From assembly GCA_015490805.1 (NCBI GenBank), contig WFXC01000044.1, forward strand, positions 1-64,000: a stretch of 64,000 nt of DNA, read 5' to 3'. The DNA comes from Candidatus Kapaibacterium sp. Its GTDB lineage: Bacteria; Bacteroidota; Ignavibacteria; Kapaibacteriales; WFXC01. Position numbers and translations under genes: made by a program. Below are positions 1 through 8,471 of the stretch, piece after piece. Position 1 is the stretch's first letter, and each line of letters begins with the position of its first letter. Below the pieces are notes generated by a model. It was not told the DNA's origin, ran no database searches, and worked only from the letters and a program-made list of their open reading frames with translations.

Positions 1-1830
1 ATCCAGCCGCACATTGCCCCGCCAGTCCACCACCCCATAGACCGCTTTGCCATCACGGGCAGGATCGATCACTTCCAGTCGAAAGCGGATCTGTCGCCAG
101 TACCCCTCGCCGCGGTTTTCCAGCACCGGTGGTGAGATCATTCGGAGGCGGTAGTTATAGGACCGATCGCTGAGCAGTTCCACTCTGCTAATGCCGGTAT
201 CTTCGTATGGAAGATCGAGGGAGTCATCACGGGCGGTAACGGTAGCGATGCCGCAGCTATCCTGCCGCTGCAATCGTGGCGCTTCCGTGTCCAGCTTCCC
301 CAATCGGTTCCACGCCCCAAGACTCGTCGCCGCATCATCTCCACCATCTCGAAAGTCACCAGAATACAGCATCACGCCCATCAGAGCATCGCTCTGGAGG
401 TGATAACTGCCAGCGGTCAGGTTCGACAGCCGGATCGCCCACTGCCCGGTGCCCGGCACCTGCTGCCCCAATATCCCCGGCACCTGCTGCCACAATGCCT
501 CCCCATTGACCCGGATCGACCGGATCTTCTCCACATCTCCACCGGCAGCGACCAGCAAATGCAGCAGATGGTCCCGACTGGTCAGTGGTCCCTGCCCCGG
601 TCGAATGTAAAAATAATGTTCACACACATACTGCTCCGGCGCAATTGCCCACAAAAAGGTGGAATTGTAAGGCTCATCGATCCCCACTACTATATTTTCT
701 CCAGGACCTCCAAATGGCACGACCAGAATGGGCTTGGTCGCTTCCCATACAGCGTATCCACTAATCCAGTCAATCTGGTCACCGGCAACAGCATAGTCCT
801 GATAATCCCCTGCCCGGCGTAAAAATCCCGACCACTGTCCTCGAAGCTGTCCGGTCTGCTCATCATACCACCGCACCTCAAAATAGGTGCTATCCTCGGC
901 AGCGATCACCCGGAAGTCATCGCCCCGTGGGCGAAACGATCGCACCACATATCGCTTGCCCCACGCCCCTACCGGTGGGAACATCTCTGCATTAGGACCT
1001 GGATAGCTTCTTCGATCGAAAGGAACCGGTGTGTCCTCGTGATACATTATAGGAAGTACCGGTGCTGAACTGCTGATTTCTGTCCCGGTCAGATCCAGAT
1101 TCTGTCCGGGCCGCACCCACCCGGTGACACAAATCCCATACGCTTCCCCGGCGTTGAGCGTCGCTGTGTAAACTTTCCCTCGATCCCGGGGAAATTCCAC
1201 GTACTCATCCCGCCCATTGATCCGAATCCATCCGGCACCCTGTCCCTGTAACTGAATGGTTACTTTGGTCCCATCTTCCTTTGCAACGATCATCACACCC
1301 TTTGGACGCAACAGTTGTTCTAAGGGCTCATCGGTTCCCCATACCTGATTGTTCGGTCGCAAGATATACCGATAATACGTTCCCCACACCGATACAGGAT
1401 AAATTTGATATGTGGTGTATACTAACGTGTGATCACCAGAAACTGTACGAACTTCCACTGCCACTGGATTAGTCGAGAAGATGTGAACAACCTTGTCAAT
1501 CTTTCGACCGTGATCCTGCTCTTGCAGGGTAAAATTCGGCAGAGTTCCAAGCAGTGTGGAGTAGAGGTATGCACCACCCGGTGGAATTTCAACCGGCGGA
1601 GACTGATACCCCATTCCCGGCACTGTTAATTGAACCCGTGCCCCATACGGGGCTAAAATGATGATCTCCGCCTCTTTCCTACTTGACTCAAATATACTCT
1701 CCAATACAAACCAAAAGTCTCTGCCCACGTAACTATTGGATAATCGTAAATCACACATTTGTGCCGCAGCAGACATCCGCAGAAGCAAAGTGCATACCGC
1801 ACAGAGCAAAAGCATCCTCCTACGCATCAT
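1..1830 (-). CDS. Secreted IgGFc-binding-like protein, 3' end outside window
   Basis: The frame is open for 610 codons from the ATG at 1830 to the window edge, so the C-terminus is not seen. Residues 1 to about 22 form a signal peptide: basic MMRRRM, a leucine-rich core, and a cleavage site after SAAA. Around residues 220-255 the segments TLNAGEAY and DLTGTEISSSAPV match the pattern I know from IgGFc-binding N-terminal domains, which are common in secreted Bacteroidota proteins. Such proteins usually end in an adhesion or sorting domain, which cannot be checked here. The role is probably surface binding, but the ligand is unknown. A third ATG at 1815 has AGGAGG directly against it, too close to serve as a ribosome site, so the upstream ATG is preferred. 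The gene follows the small gene ending at 1867 by 36 bp. Confidence 0.8.
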   Translation of the reverse strand, partial: MMRRRMLLLCAVCTLLLRMSAAAQMCDLRLSNSYVGRDFWFVLESIFESSRKEAEIIILAPYGARVQLTVPGMGYQSPPVEIPPGGAYLYSTLLGTLPNFTLQEQDHGRKIDKVVHIFSTNPVAVEVRTVSGDHTLVYTTYQIYPVSVWGTYYRYILRPNNQVWGTDEPLEQLLRPKGVMIVAKEDGTKVTIQLQGQGAGWIRINGRDEYVEFPRDRGKVYTATLNAGEAYGICVTGWVRPGQNLDLTGTEISSSAPVLPIMYHEDTPVPFDRRSYPGPNAEMFPPVGAWGKRYVVRSFRPRGDDFRVIAAEDSTYFEVRWYDEQTGQLRGQWSGFLRRAGDYQDYAVAGDQIDWISGYAVWEATKPILVVPFGGPGENIVVGIDEPYNSTFLWAIAPEQYVCEHYFYIRPGQGPLTSRDHLLHLLVAAGGDVEKIRSIRVNGEALWQQVPGILGQQVPGTGQWAIRLSNLTAGSYHLQSDALMGVMLYSGDFRDGGDDAATSLGAWNRLGKLDTEAPRLQRQDSCGIATVTARDDSLDLPYEDTGISRVELLSDRSYNYRLRMISPPVLENRGEGYWRQIRFRLEVIDPARDGKAVYGVVDWRGNVRLD

Positions 1831-1866
1831 CTCTCGCTGCTCCCGGTGCAGCAATTGCCCAAAAGC

Positions 1867-2055
1867 CTAATCTAACCACTGATCAGGGCATGGAGAACTT
1901 AGCGGCACCGGTATCGGTCTCACCTCCACATCCACCCGCTTCGGAATCACCAGTGCCGGCTCCCACCGGAAGCGATCCACATACATCCTCCGCTCCTCGA
2001 TCGGTGCTGCAAATCCCGGGAGCATATTACATGCCCCTTCTCCCCATAATCTCAT
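1867..2055 (-). CDS. Small hypothetical protein (62 aa) upstream of the IgGFc-binding-like gene
   Basis: I do not recognise this product. A good ribosome site (AGGAG, 7 nt before the ATG) and position 36 bp before the next gene on the same strand suggest it is real. The leader CAGGAGCTCGCCGATG is nearly identical to the leaders of the sigma factor gene (start 39912) and the coiled-coil gene (start 53706), which supports the start. The protein has two Cys, several Pro and Arg, and no signal peptide or membrane segment. It may also be the last piece of a larger decayed gene, because the frame stays open upstream to about 2175. Confidence 0.4.
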   Translation of the reverse strand: MRLWGEGACNMLPGFAAPIEERRMYVDRFRWEPALVIPKRVDVEVRPIPVPLSSPCPDQWLD

Positions 2056-2180
2056 CGGCGAGCTCCTGAGATTTTGTAGAACAAACTCTCTAAACCGGAA
2101 AAGCAAATTACAAAAAATTCCGGACACAGGCAAGACCATCGGAGAGGGTTCAGGAGCGTATGCTTCAGCGGGCAAATTTT

Positions 2181-2390
2181 CCCCTCACCCTACCCTCTCC
2201 CGGAGGGAGAGAGGGATTCTTTGCCGGCTAAAGCCGGCGCTCCCAGCAAGGTGCTCCCGGTTCATTGGAAGCGCACGTTTCAGCGTACATTCCCCTCACC
2301 CCTACCCCTCTCCCAGAAGGAGAGGGAATTTTTGCACCGGTAGGGGCGACCCACCGGGTTGCCCATCGGGCGAAGGATTGCTTCGTCCCC
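2181..2390. repeat. Cluster of intergenic palindromic modules
   Basis: This is part of the gene-free stretch 2056-2520. It holds two copies of a CCCTCACCC...CTCTCCC-GGAGAGGG hairpin, one GCCGGC-TAAA-GCCGGC hairpin followed by GCTCCCAG, one GCACG..CGTAC hairpin, and a GGGGCGACC..GGTTGCCC / GGGCGAAG..CTTCGTCCCC pair. The same modules recur in at least five other gaps of the window. Confidence 0.75.
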
Positions 2391-2520
2391 ACTGCGCCAC
2401 AGCGACTTCACAATTTTCCTGTGCCCCATACGTGGAAAATTTTCTCGATATTTGTAGTTTTTGAGCGTGTTTCTGTATCACAAACGGGTAACTCCATTGA
2501 AGCGACGAGCACAGAATCCG

Positions 2521-3069
2521 ATGCAGCGGGTGCAGCGCCCGCGGGTCAATGAAGAAATTACTGCTCCGCAGGTGCGAGTGGTGGAAGCCGATGGGAAAAT
2601 GATCGGGATTATGGGCATCGACGAAGCCTTGCAATTGGCAGAGGACCGCGGATTGGATTTAGTTGAAGTTGCGCCGCAGGCGAATCCGCCGGTGTGCAAG
2701 ATTATGGACTTCGGTAAATACCAGTACGAATTGCAAAAGCGGGAGAAGCTGAAACGGCGGCAACAGCAGCAACAACAACTCAAAGAACTCCGGTTCAAGA
2801 TCAACACGGACAAACACGACTTTGACTTTAAAGTTCGACACGCGCGGGAATTTCTGGAAGCAGGACACCGGGTTAAAGCCACGGTGATCTTCCGGGGTCG
2901 AGAAATGCTCCATCAGGACAGCGGGGTCGAACTCCTCCAGCGCTTCGTTGACGCCGTCTCGGACATTGCGAAAGTCGAGCATCCGATCAAAAGCGAAAAG
3001 CGGCACATGTACGTCATCCTCGTGCCCGAATCGAAGAAGTCGGGGAAGCGGAAAGAAAAAGCACAATAA
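2521..3069 (+). CDS. infC: Translation initiation factor IF-3
   Basis: IF-3 binds the 30S subunit, keeps it apart from 50S, and proofreads initiator tRNA pairing. Both domains are present: the N-terminal domain beginning PRVNEEITAPQVRVV with the LVEVAPQANPPVCKIMDFGK signature, a Lys/Gln-rich linker (KLKRRQQQQQQLK), and the C-terminal domain with KELRFK and FRGREM. The start is unresolved. ATG at 2521 gives 182 residues; in-frame TTG codons at 2497 and 2461 would add 8 or 20 residues, and none has a strong Shine-Dalgarno. IF-3 genes often use rare start codons for self-control, so a TTG start is possible. The gene heads the conserved order infC-rpmI-rplT-pheS. Confidence 0.95.
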   Translation: MQRVQRPRVNEEITAPQVRVVEADGKMIGIMGIDEALQLAEDRGLDLVEVAPQANPPVCKIMDFGKYQYELQKREKLKRRQQQQQQLKELRFKINTDKHDFDFKVRHAREFLEAGHRVKATVIFRGREMLHQDSGVELLQRFVDAVSDIAKVEHPIKSEKRHMYVILVPESKKSGKRKEKAQ

Positions 3070-3101
3070 GAACTGTTTCACAGGCAAAGGATGGAACATC
3101 A

Positions 3102-3302
3102 ATGGGACACAAACTGAAAACTAACAGTGGTGCAAAAAAGCGGTTTAAAATTACTGCGCGGGGCAAGGTCAAGCGCGCGAAAGCCTTCCACAGTCACCTG
3201 ATGGTTCACAAAACCAGTAAACGACGCCGGTCTCTGCGTCGTCCTACGACGGTCAAAAAATGCGACGAGCGACGAGTTAAAGCCCTGCTGGGTCTTCGAT
3301 AG
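3102..3302 (+). CDS. rpmI: 50S ribosomal protein bL35
   Basis: The product is a 66-residue basic protein of usual length, starting MGHKLKTNSGAKKRFK as bL35 does, with the central HLMVHKTSKRRRSLRR and a C-terminal lysine/arginine tail. It is a structural protein of the large subunit. It lies 32 bp after infC and 44 bp before rplT, the standard cluster, and is presumably on the same transcript. Confidence 0.97.
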   Translation: MGHKLKTNSGAKKRFKITARGKVKRAKAFHSHLMVHKTSKRRRSLRRPTTVKKCDERRVKALLGLR

Positions 3303-3346
3303 CCATTTGTTTCGATTCCCGATAGTCAAACAATAGAGGACGAGCG

Positions 3347-3709
3347 ATGCGAGTAACAAACAAGGTGGCTTCCCGACGGCGGCGGAAGAAATTTTTGAAA
3401 TTAGCTAAAGGCTCCTGGGGACGGCGGAAGAACGTGTGGACGATTGCGAAACACCACATTGAAAAAGGATTGCAATACGCTTACCGGGATCGCCGGGCAC
3501 GGAAGCGGGAATTTCGCCGGCTGTGGATCAGCCGGATCAATGCTGCCGTCCGACAGCACGGGATGACATACTCGCAGTTTATCCACGGGCTCAAGCAGCA
3601 GAATGTGCAGTTGGACCGTAAATCCCTCGCGTATCTGGCAATGAACGATCCGGAAGGATTCCAAAAGCTGGTTGCTTTAGCGCAGGAAGCGACACAGCAG
3701 GCAGCGTAA
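3347..3709 (+). CDS. rplT: 50S ribosomal protein bL20
   Basis: The product has 120 residues, the usual length. It begins [22 protein letters not shown], has the long basic N-terminal helix, and contains the family-typical [21 protein letters not shown]. bL20 is needed early in 50S assembly and in many bacteria also represses its own operon by binding the leader mRNA. I did not identify such an operator here. It lies 10 bp before pheS. Confidence 0.97.
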   Translation: MRVTNKVASRRRRKKFLKLAKGSWGRRKNVWTIAKHHIEKGLQYAYRDRRARKREFRRLWISRINAAVRQHGMTYSQFIHGLKQQNVQLDRKSLAYLAMNDPEGFQKLVALAQEATQQAA

Positions 3710-3719
3710 AGAGGGACGG

Positions 3720-4745
3720 ATGGACCAGCAATCGCTGCAACAACTCCAACAGCAATTGTTGGACGAACTGTCCGCCGTGCAATCGCCGGAGGAATTAGAA
3801 GCCTTCCGGCTTCGCCATCTGGTCAAAAAGGGAACGATTCCGCAGCTTTTCACGCAACTCCGTTCCGTCCCGAAGGAAGAAAAACCTATTTTCGGCAGGC
3901 TGGTCAACGAACTCCGGCAGGTGGTCGAACAGCGATTTCAGGAATTGAAACAGCAGTTCGAACAGAAGGCGACAGTGCAGCCAACGGTGGATCTGACCCT
4001 GCCCGGACGCCAGCCCCTTTTGGGCATCCATCATCCCGTTTATGCAACGATGGCGGAAATGTTGCAGATTTTTCAGGAAATGGGATTTACGGTTGTCGTT
4101 GGTCCCGAAATCGAGGACGACTACCACAATTTTGAAGCGCTGAATTTCCCCCCGGACCATCCGGCGCGGGATATGCAGGATACGTTCTTCATCGAGCCGG
4201 AACGGGAGAATCCCATCCTGCTGCGAACGCATACCTCACCGGTGCAGATCCGGGTGATGGAAAATCTTCGTCCACCGATTCGTACCGTAATGCCCGGACG
4301 GGTGTATCGGAACGAAGCCATCAGCGTTCGTTCACTGGCAGAATTCCATCAAATTGAAGGGCTCTATGTTGATCGTTCTGTGACCTTTGCAGAAATGAAG
4401 GGAATGCTGGTGGCTTTTGTTCAGCGATTCTACGGGTCTGAAACCCAATACACTTTTCGCCCCTCCTTCTTCCCCTTCACCGAGCCCAGTGCAGAAATGG
4501 ACATCACGTGTTTTCTGTGCAAAGGCAAAGGATGCCGCGTCTGCAAATTCACTGGCTGGCTGGAAATCCTTGGGTGTGGAATGGTGCATCCCAATGTGCT
4601 CCGAGCCTGTGACATTGATCCGGAGGAATTTTCTGGCTTTGCTTTCGGTATGGGCGTCGAACGCATTACGATGCTTCGTACCGGTATTACCGACATCCGA
4701 ATGCTTTACGACAATGATCTCCGCGTGCTGGAGCAATTTGCCTGA
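3720..4745 (+). CDS. pheS: Phenylalanine--tRNA ligase alpha subunit
   Basis: This is the catalytic alpha chain of the alpha2-beta2 class II enzyme charging tRNA-Phe. The 341 residues match the family length. The N-terminal coiled coil (about 1-85) would contact tRNA. Class II motif 2 is GRVYRNEAISVRSLAEFHQ, and motif 3 is FGMGVERITMLRTGI near the C-terminus. The Cys-rich insert CFLCKGKGCRVCKFTGW before motif 3 is found in many bacterial PheS proteins. The ATG follows GAGGGACGG. No pheT follows; the beta subunit must be encoded elsewhere, which separates this locus from the common infC-rpmI-rplT-pheST order. Confidence 0.97.
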   Translation: MDQQSLQQLQQQLLDELSAVQSPEELEAFRLRHLVKKGTIPQLFTQLRSVPKEEKPIFGRLVNELRQVVEQRFQELKQQFEQKATVQPTVDLTLPGRQPLLGIHHPVYATMAEMLQIFQEMGFTVVVGPEIEDDYHNFEALNFPPDHPARDMQDTFFIEPERENPILLRTHTSPVQIRVMENLRPPIRTVMPGRVYRNEAISVRSLAEFHQIEGLYVDRSVTFAEMKGMLVAFVQRFYGSETQYTFRPSFFPFTEPSAEMDITCFLCKGKGCRVCKFTGWLEILGCGMVHPNVLRACDIDPEEFSGFAFGMGVERITMLRTGITDIRMLYDNDLRVLEQFA

Positions 4746-4751
4746 GCTTCT

Positions 4752-5444
4752 ATGCAGCCCATCTTAACCGTCGAACATTTATCCAAAAGTTTCACCGCCG
4801 GCACCGATCACATCCAGGTTTTGCGCGATGTCAGCTTCTCCCTGTTCCCCGGCGAAATTGTCGCCCTGATTGGTGAATCCGGCGCCGGCAAAAGTACGCT
4901 GCTTCATCTGCTGGCAGGACTGGAACCACCCGATAGCGGTCGAATTACCTTCTTTCTTCCCTCCGGTACCTCATATGCAATGGAACGGGGCACGGAAGAC
5001 AGTCACGCTGCTTTCCGCGCCCGCAACATTGGATTTGTCTTCCAGTACCACCACCTGCTGACCGATTTCAATGCCTTAGAAAACGTCCTGCTGCCAGCGC
5101 TTCTACTGGGAACGCCGATGGCAACTGCCCGGCAGCGAGCGATGGAGCTGCTGGAACTGGTAGGGGTCGCTCACCGGGCTCGCCACTTTCCGACACAGCT
5201 ATCAGGCGGTGAGCAGCAACGGGTTGCCCTTGCCCGCGCCCTGATGAATACCCCCCTGGTGGTCTTTGCGGATGAGCCGACGGGGAACCTGGATCACGAA
5301 AATGCTGAAAAAATTGTTGCTTTGATCCAGGATCTCAAACAACAACTGAAGCGTACCTTCCTGATCGCTTCTCACAGCCAGTTCATCGCACAACACGCAG
5401 ATCGTATTCTCCAAATTCACGACGGGATCGTAGAAGAGTTGTAG
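4752..5444 (+). CDS. ABC transporter ATP-binding protein, LolD/MacB type
   Basis: This ATPase subunit probably powers lipoprotein release or a MacB-like exporter. Walker A is GESGAGKST (residues 41-49), the Q-loop is FVFQYHHLL, the signature is LSGGEQQR, and Walker B is [12 protein letters not shown], where the EPTGNLD form is typical of the LolD/MacB/FtsE group. The 230 residues match. It begins 6 bp after pheS, so it is probably co-transcribed. No permease gene adjoins it, so the partner must lie elsewhere. Its last 28 bp overlap the 3' end of the convergent anti-sigma kinase gene. Confidence 0.9.
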   Translation: MQPILTVEHLSKSFTAGTDHIQVLRDVSFSLFPGEIVALIGESGAGKSTLLHLLAGLEPPDSGRITFFLPSGTSYAMERGTEDSHAAFRARNIGFVFQYHHLLTDFNALENVLLPALLLGTPMATARQRAMELLELVGVAHRARHFPTQLSGGEQQRVALARALMNTPLVVFADEPTGNLDHENAEKIVALIQDLKQQLKRTFLIASHSQFIAQHADRILQIHDGIVEEL

Positions 5445-5863
5445 GTTCGCTGCTTGACCAGGATAAGCCGATTCCGTCCCTGCGGATGCTGCTTCTGCTC
5501 GTAGGAAAGATGGTCTACCAGCCGACGTAAAATGTAAATACCGAGTCCTCCTTTTTTGCGGAGGCGTCGGTGCAACTGCAGATCGGGCTCTGGAACCTGC
5601 GTGGGATCAAATGGCTCCCCTTCGTCCTGAATTTCTACCTCAACGCGCTCATTGGTAATCCGCACCGTAATCCAGATAAACCGTTGCGGATCATTGTGGT
5701 AAGCGTGGCGGATGATATTGGAACACCCTTCATCGACGATCCAGATCCACTGGTAAATTTCCTCATCATCCAGCCCGGCGGCTTCCAGCGTCTGCTGCAG
5801 AAATGCCCGCACCTTTGCCAGTTCCTCCGGGACTCCAGCAATTTTAATCTGCCGCTCAATCAT
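5417..5863 (-). CDS. Anti-sigma factor serine kinase, RsbW/SpoIIAB-like ATPase
   Basis: The product is a GHKL-fold ATPase of the partner-switching type: it phosphorylates and inactivates its STAS antagonist, or holds a sigma factor or another target. The N-box is DEGCSNIIRHAYHN (about 45-58), G1 is DEGEPFDP, and G2 is KKGGLGIYILRRLVDHLSYE. The length of 148 suits the family. Its ATG lies within the end of the STAS gene (8-bp overlap), so the two are co-translated. The locus continues with a SpoIIE phosphatase that would reverse its reaction. The final target is not encoded beside it. Confidence 0.88.
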   Translation of the reverse strand: MIERQIKIAGVPEELAKVRAFLQQTLEAAGLDDEEIYQWIWIVDEGCSNIIRHAYHNDPQRFIWITVRITNERVEVEIQDEGEPFDPTQVPEPDLQLHRRLRKKGGLGIYILRRLVDHLSYEQKQHPQGRNRLILVKQRTYNSSTIPS

Positions 5864-6239
5864 TCGCTGCCTCAGATTGCTCCGATGTCAGGTAGCGCTG
5901 GGCTTCTGCTACGGTTGGGAAAAACTGGAAAAGCTGGGTAAAGCCCAGAAGATCAAAAACCGTTAAGACTTTCTCTGGCAGCGCAGCAAACAGCACATTG
6001 CCTCCCTGCTCCTGCACTTCCTCGTACAGCACCATAAACACGCCCAATCCTGCGCTGGAAATGTATTGCAACTGTGAGAGATCCAGAATGATGTTTCGAT
6101 TTCCCTGCTCGATCAATTCCCGCATCACCTGTTCCAATTGAGGGGCATTATGCGCATCGATTGAGCCCTTCAAAGCAACTAATACGCCATTGTGTTCCGT
6201 CAAAGGTTGCACGGTATGCTCAAAGGCTGCGGATTCCAT
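5856..6239 (-). CDS. Anti-sigma factor antagonist (STAS domain)
   Basis: This is a single STAS domain of 127 residues. The conserved phosphorylation loop reads LDLSQLQYISSAGLGVF, with Ser62 as the likely modified residue. When dephosphorylated by the neighbouring SpoIIE enzyme it should bind the RsbW-like kinase, and when phosphorylated release it. It overlaps the phosphatase gene by 20 bp upstream and the kinase gene by 8 bp downstream, so the order phosphatase-antagonist-kinase forms one compact operon. Confidence 0.9.
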   Translation of the reverse strand: MESAAFEHTVQPLTEHNGVLVALKGSIDAHNAPQLEQVMRELIEQGNRNIILDLSQLQYISSAGLGVFMVLYEEVQEQGGNVLFAALPEKVLTVFDLLGFTQLFQFFPTVAEAQRYLTSEQSEAAND

Positions 6240-8406
6240 CTGCCTCTATTTCCTTTGTTCGACTTTCTTGCTCCCACGCCGGCGCTGATGCTTCAAACAT
6301 TCCCACAAGCAGGGTAATATCATCGAATTGCGACTGCCCCTCGCTGAAAGTGCTCAAGGCGCGTAGAATACCGCCAACGACAAAGTCTGCCCGCTGCTGC
6401 TTTTCTGCCCTGACTGTTTGAACAAAAATCTGCTCCAGAGAATGCAATCCAAAATCTTCTCCGCTGGCATTCTGCAATTCAAAGGCACCATCGGTATAGA
6501 GCAAAAAGGCAGTGCCGGGAGCAACACTCACCTGTTGCTCTTCCATTAACGTTTCAAATTTCTCCGGCGGGACAATACCGATGCCAATACCGCGTGGCTG
6601 CACCCGCACCAGTTCGCCGCGATGAAAGAGCAGCAGTGGGGGATGTCCGGCGCGAGCAACGCTGAGTTTATGCGCCGCTGGATCGATTGCAACCGCCAGC
6701 AGCGTAATGAACATCTTCTGCTGAAACGTTGGTCCCAGAACCCGATTAATTTTTGCAAGCAATTCCAGCGGTGACTGGCTTTCGTGCGCCAGCGCCATCA
6801 CGCTGCCTTTAAGTTCCGCCATATAGAGTGCTGCTGAAACGCCTTTGCCAGAAACATCGCCAATCAGGATACACCATCGTCCATCGCGGAGCTGAACCGC
6901 ATCGTAATAGTCTCCCCCCACTTCCAGCGCTGGGGATACATAAGCTGCCAGTCGCAACCCTGCGATTTCCGGCAACGTTCCGGGCAATAGACTCATCTGA
7001 ATTTGCCGGGCAATCTCCAGTTCCTGCTGATACCGCTGTTTTTGCACCGCTTCTTCAAATAATTGGGCACGTTCGAAAGCAATGCCGATGCTTTCAGAAA
7101 AGCTCCAGAGCAGGCGGATATCGTAGGGACGGAAGGCGTAAGGATCCCGACTAATGGTCCACAAGTGTCCCAGCAATCGATTCTCAGCCGTTTTCAACGG
7201 CATAATCAGCAGGGAACGGCAATAAGTGCCAACCTGAAGATACAGAGTTTCCAGTCCTGTCTCTGCCGCCAGATTCTGGACATAGAGAAAATCCTGTGCC
7301 TCGCGCAATCGCTGCTGCAATGCTGTCGATTCCAGAAATGGCTGGATATGTTCTGGCAATAATCCGTAGCTTAACAGCTCATCGGGCTGATCTTTCAACG
7401 TAATCCACGCTGCATTGGCAGCAGAAATTTCCGGAATGGCACGGGTTACCAGCTCCGCCACTTTGCGAATGTTAAACTCTCGACTGAGCATTTTAGTAAG
7501 ACTGGTCAAAGTTTCCACCTCCCGTGCCCGTCGATCCAGCAATCGGCCAGCCGGGAGCAGGAACAGCACGCCCAGCCATATTCGCGATGCCCACAGGATG
7601 GCGAGGACAGAAAGCAGGGAGAAGACTTTCGTTCCACCGGGCAAATAATGCTCAAGGATGGTGCCAATAGTATCATCCAGCACGGATTGAGCCAGCGAGA
7701 GCGCCAGAATAACCAGCAGCAATTTCCACACCAGATGCACTCGCGTTTTCTGACTCAGCAGGGGCAGCCACGGCAGGCGCCAGAAAGCCACAATGGTAAG
7801 GAGAATCAGTGCACCCTGGAGAATCTTCAGCGGGACATCCAGCACTTCAAGAGCAAAAGCCCGGGCAATCCACTGCATCGTTAAATACAGTGCAAAGCCT
7901 ATCATCAATCCCAGGCTCCACCGGCGTTGTCCAAGGGAGCCAAGGTCCAGCAGGCTCACAAACAGGCGCAGCCAGAGCAGAATGCCAATCGCAACCAGCG
8001 GATAACCGATCAGCATTCGTGCCAGGAAGAAGTGCTGCAAGAGAGAATCCAGCGGCATTCCCAGAACGCTGAACACGCCACCGATCAGCAGGCTGACACG
8101 GAAAAAATCTTTCAAAATCTGCTGTGCCTCCCACTGCCGTCCCAGCCGATGCTGAGCCATCAATCGCCCGATGAACACCAGCGCCGCAAAGAACAGCAGA
8201 TTCAGCAGCAGTTCCGGCACCGAATAAGGAGCTTCTGCCGCGGAAACACCGCCTCCACGCAGCATTGCGTCGATGATAATCAGCAAAGCAGCGATGAAAT
8301 AGAAAATGCCTCCTAAGGAAAACTGCGGCAGTAACTGCGCATCAACTTCTCCAATACCAAATCGCTGCAGCCATCGCCGTTGCTTTGTATCCGACGATTC
8401 TGGCAC
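6220..8406 (-). CDS. Membrane SpoIIE-type PP2C phosphatase with GAF domain
   Basis: The 728 residues carry an N-terminal block of about seven to eight hydrophobic helices (residues about 25-290), a GAF domain (about 300-450), and a PP2C/SpoIIE phosphatase domain (about 470-700). Metal-binding motifs are visible: EVGGDYYDAVQLRDGR, GDVSGKGVSAALYMA, and YTDGAFE near the end. It should dephosphorylate the STAS protein encoded directly after it and so activate the switch. The membrane part and GAF domain are presumably sensory; the signal is unknown. The gene stands 66 bp after the CHASE-PAS gene on the same strand, possibly a two-part input for one pathway. Confidence 0.88.
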   Translation of the reverse strand: MPESSDTKQRRWLQRFGIGEVDAQLLPQFSLGGIFYFIAALLIIIDAMLRGGGVSAAEAPYSVPELLLNLLFFAALVFIGRLMAQHRLGRQWEAQQILKDFFRVSLLIGGVFSVLGMPLDSLLQHFFLARMLIGYPLVAIGILLWLRLFVSLLDLGSLGQRRWSLGLMIGFALYLTMQWIARAFALEVLDVPLKILQGALILLTIVAFWRLPWLPLLSQKTRVHLVWKLLLVILALSLAQSVLDDTIGTILEHYLPGGTKVFSLLSVLAILWASRIWLGVLFLLPAGRLLDRRAREVETLTSLTKMLSREFNIRKVAELVTRAIPEISAANAAWITLKDQPDELLSYGLLPEHIQPFLESTALQQRLREAQDFLYVQNLAAETGLETLYLQVGTYCRSLLIMPLKTAENRLLGHLWTISRDPYAFRPYDIRLLWSFSESIGIAFERAQLFEEAVQKQRYQQELEIARQIQMSLLPGTLPEIAGLRLAAYVSPALEVGGDYYDAVQLRDGRWCILIGDVSGKGVSAALYMAELKGSVMALAHESQSPLELLAKINRVLGPTFQQKMFITLLAVAIDPAAHKLSVARAGHPPLLLFHRGELVRVQPRGIGIGIVPPEKFETLMEEQQVSVAPGTAFLLYTDGAFELQNASGEDFGLHSLEQIFVQTVRAEKQQRADFVVGGILRALSTFSEGQSQFDDITLLVGMFEASAPAWEQESRTKEIEADGIRSL

Positions 8407-8471
8407 GCTGCTACCCCTTCGTTCCTGTTACTTTCTTTTGCTTGCCCTTCAACGATTTTTCGCCTCGGAAG

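Noticed and set aside
2461-2520. CRISPR or riboswitch in the infC leader
   Set aside because: No direct repeat array or known aptamer pattern is present; the upstream DNA consists of palindromic modules.
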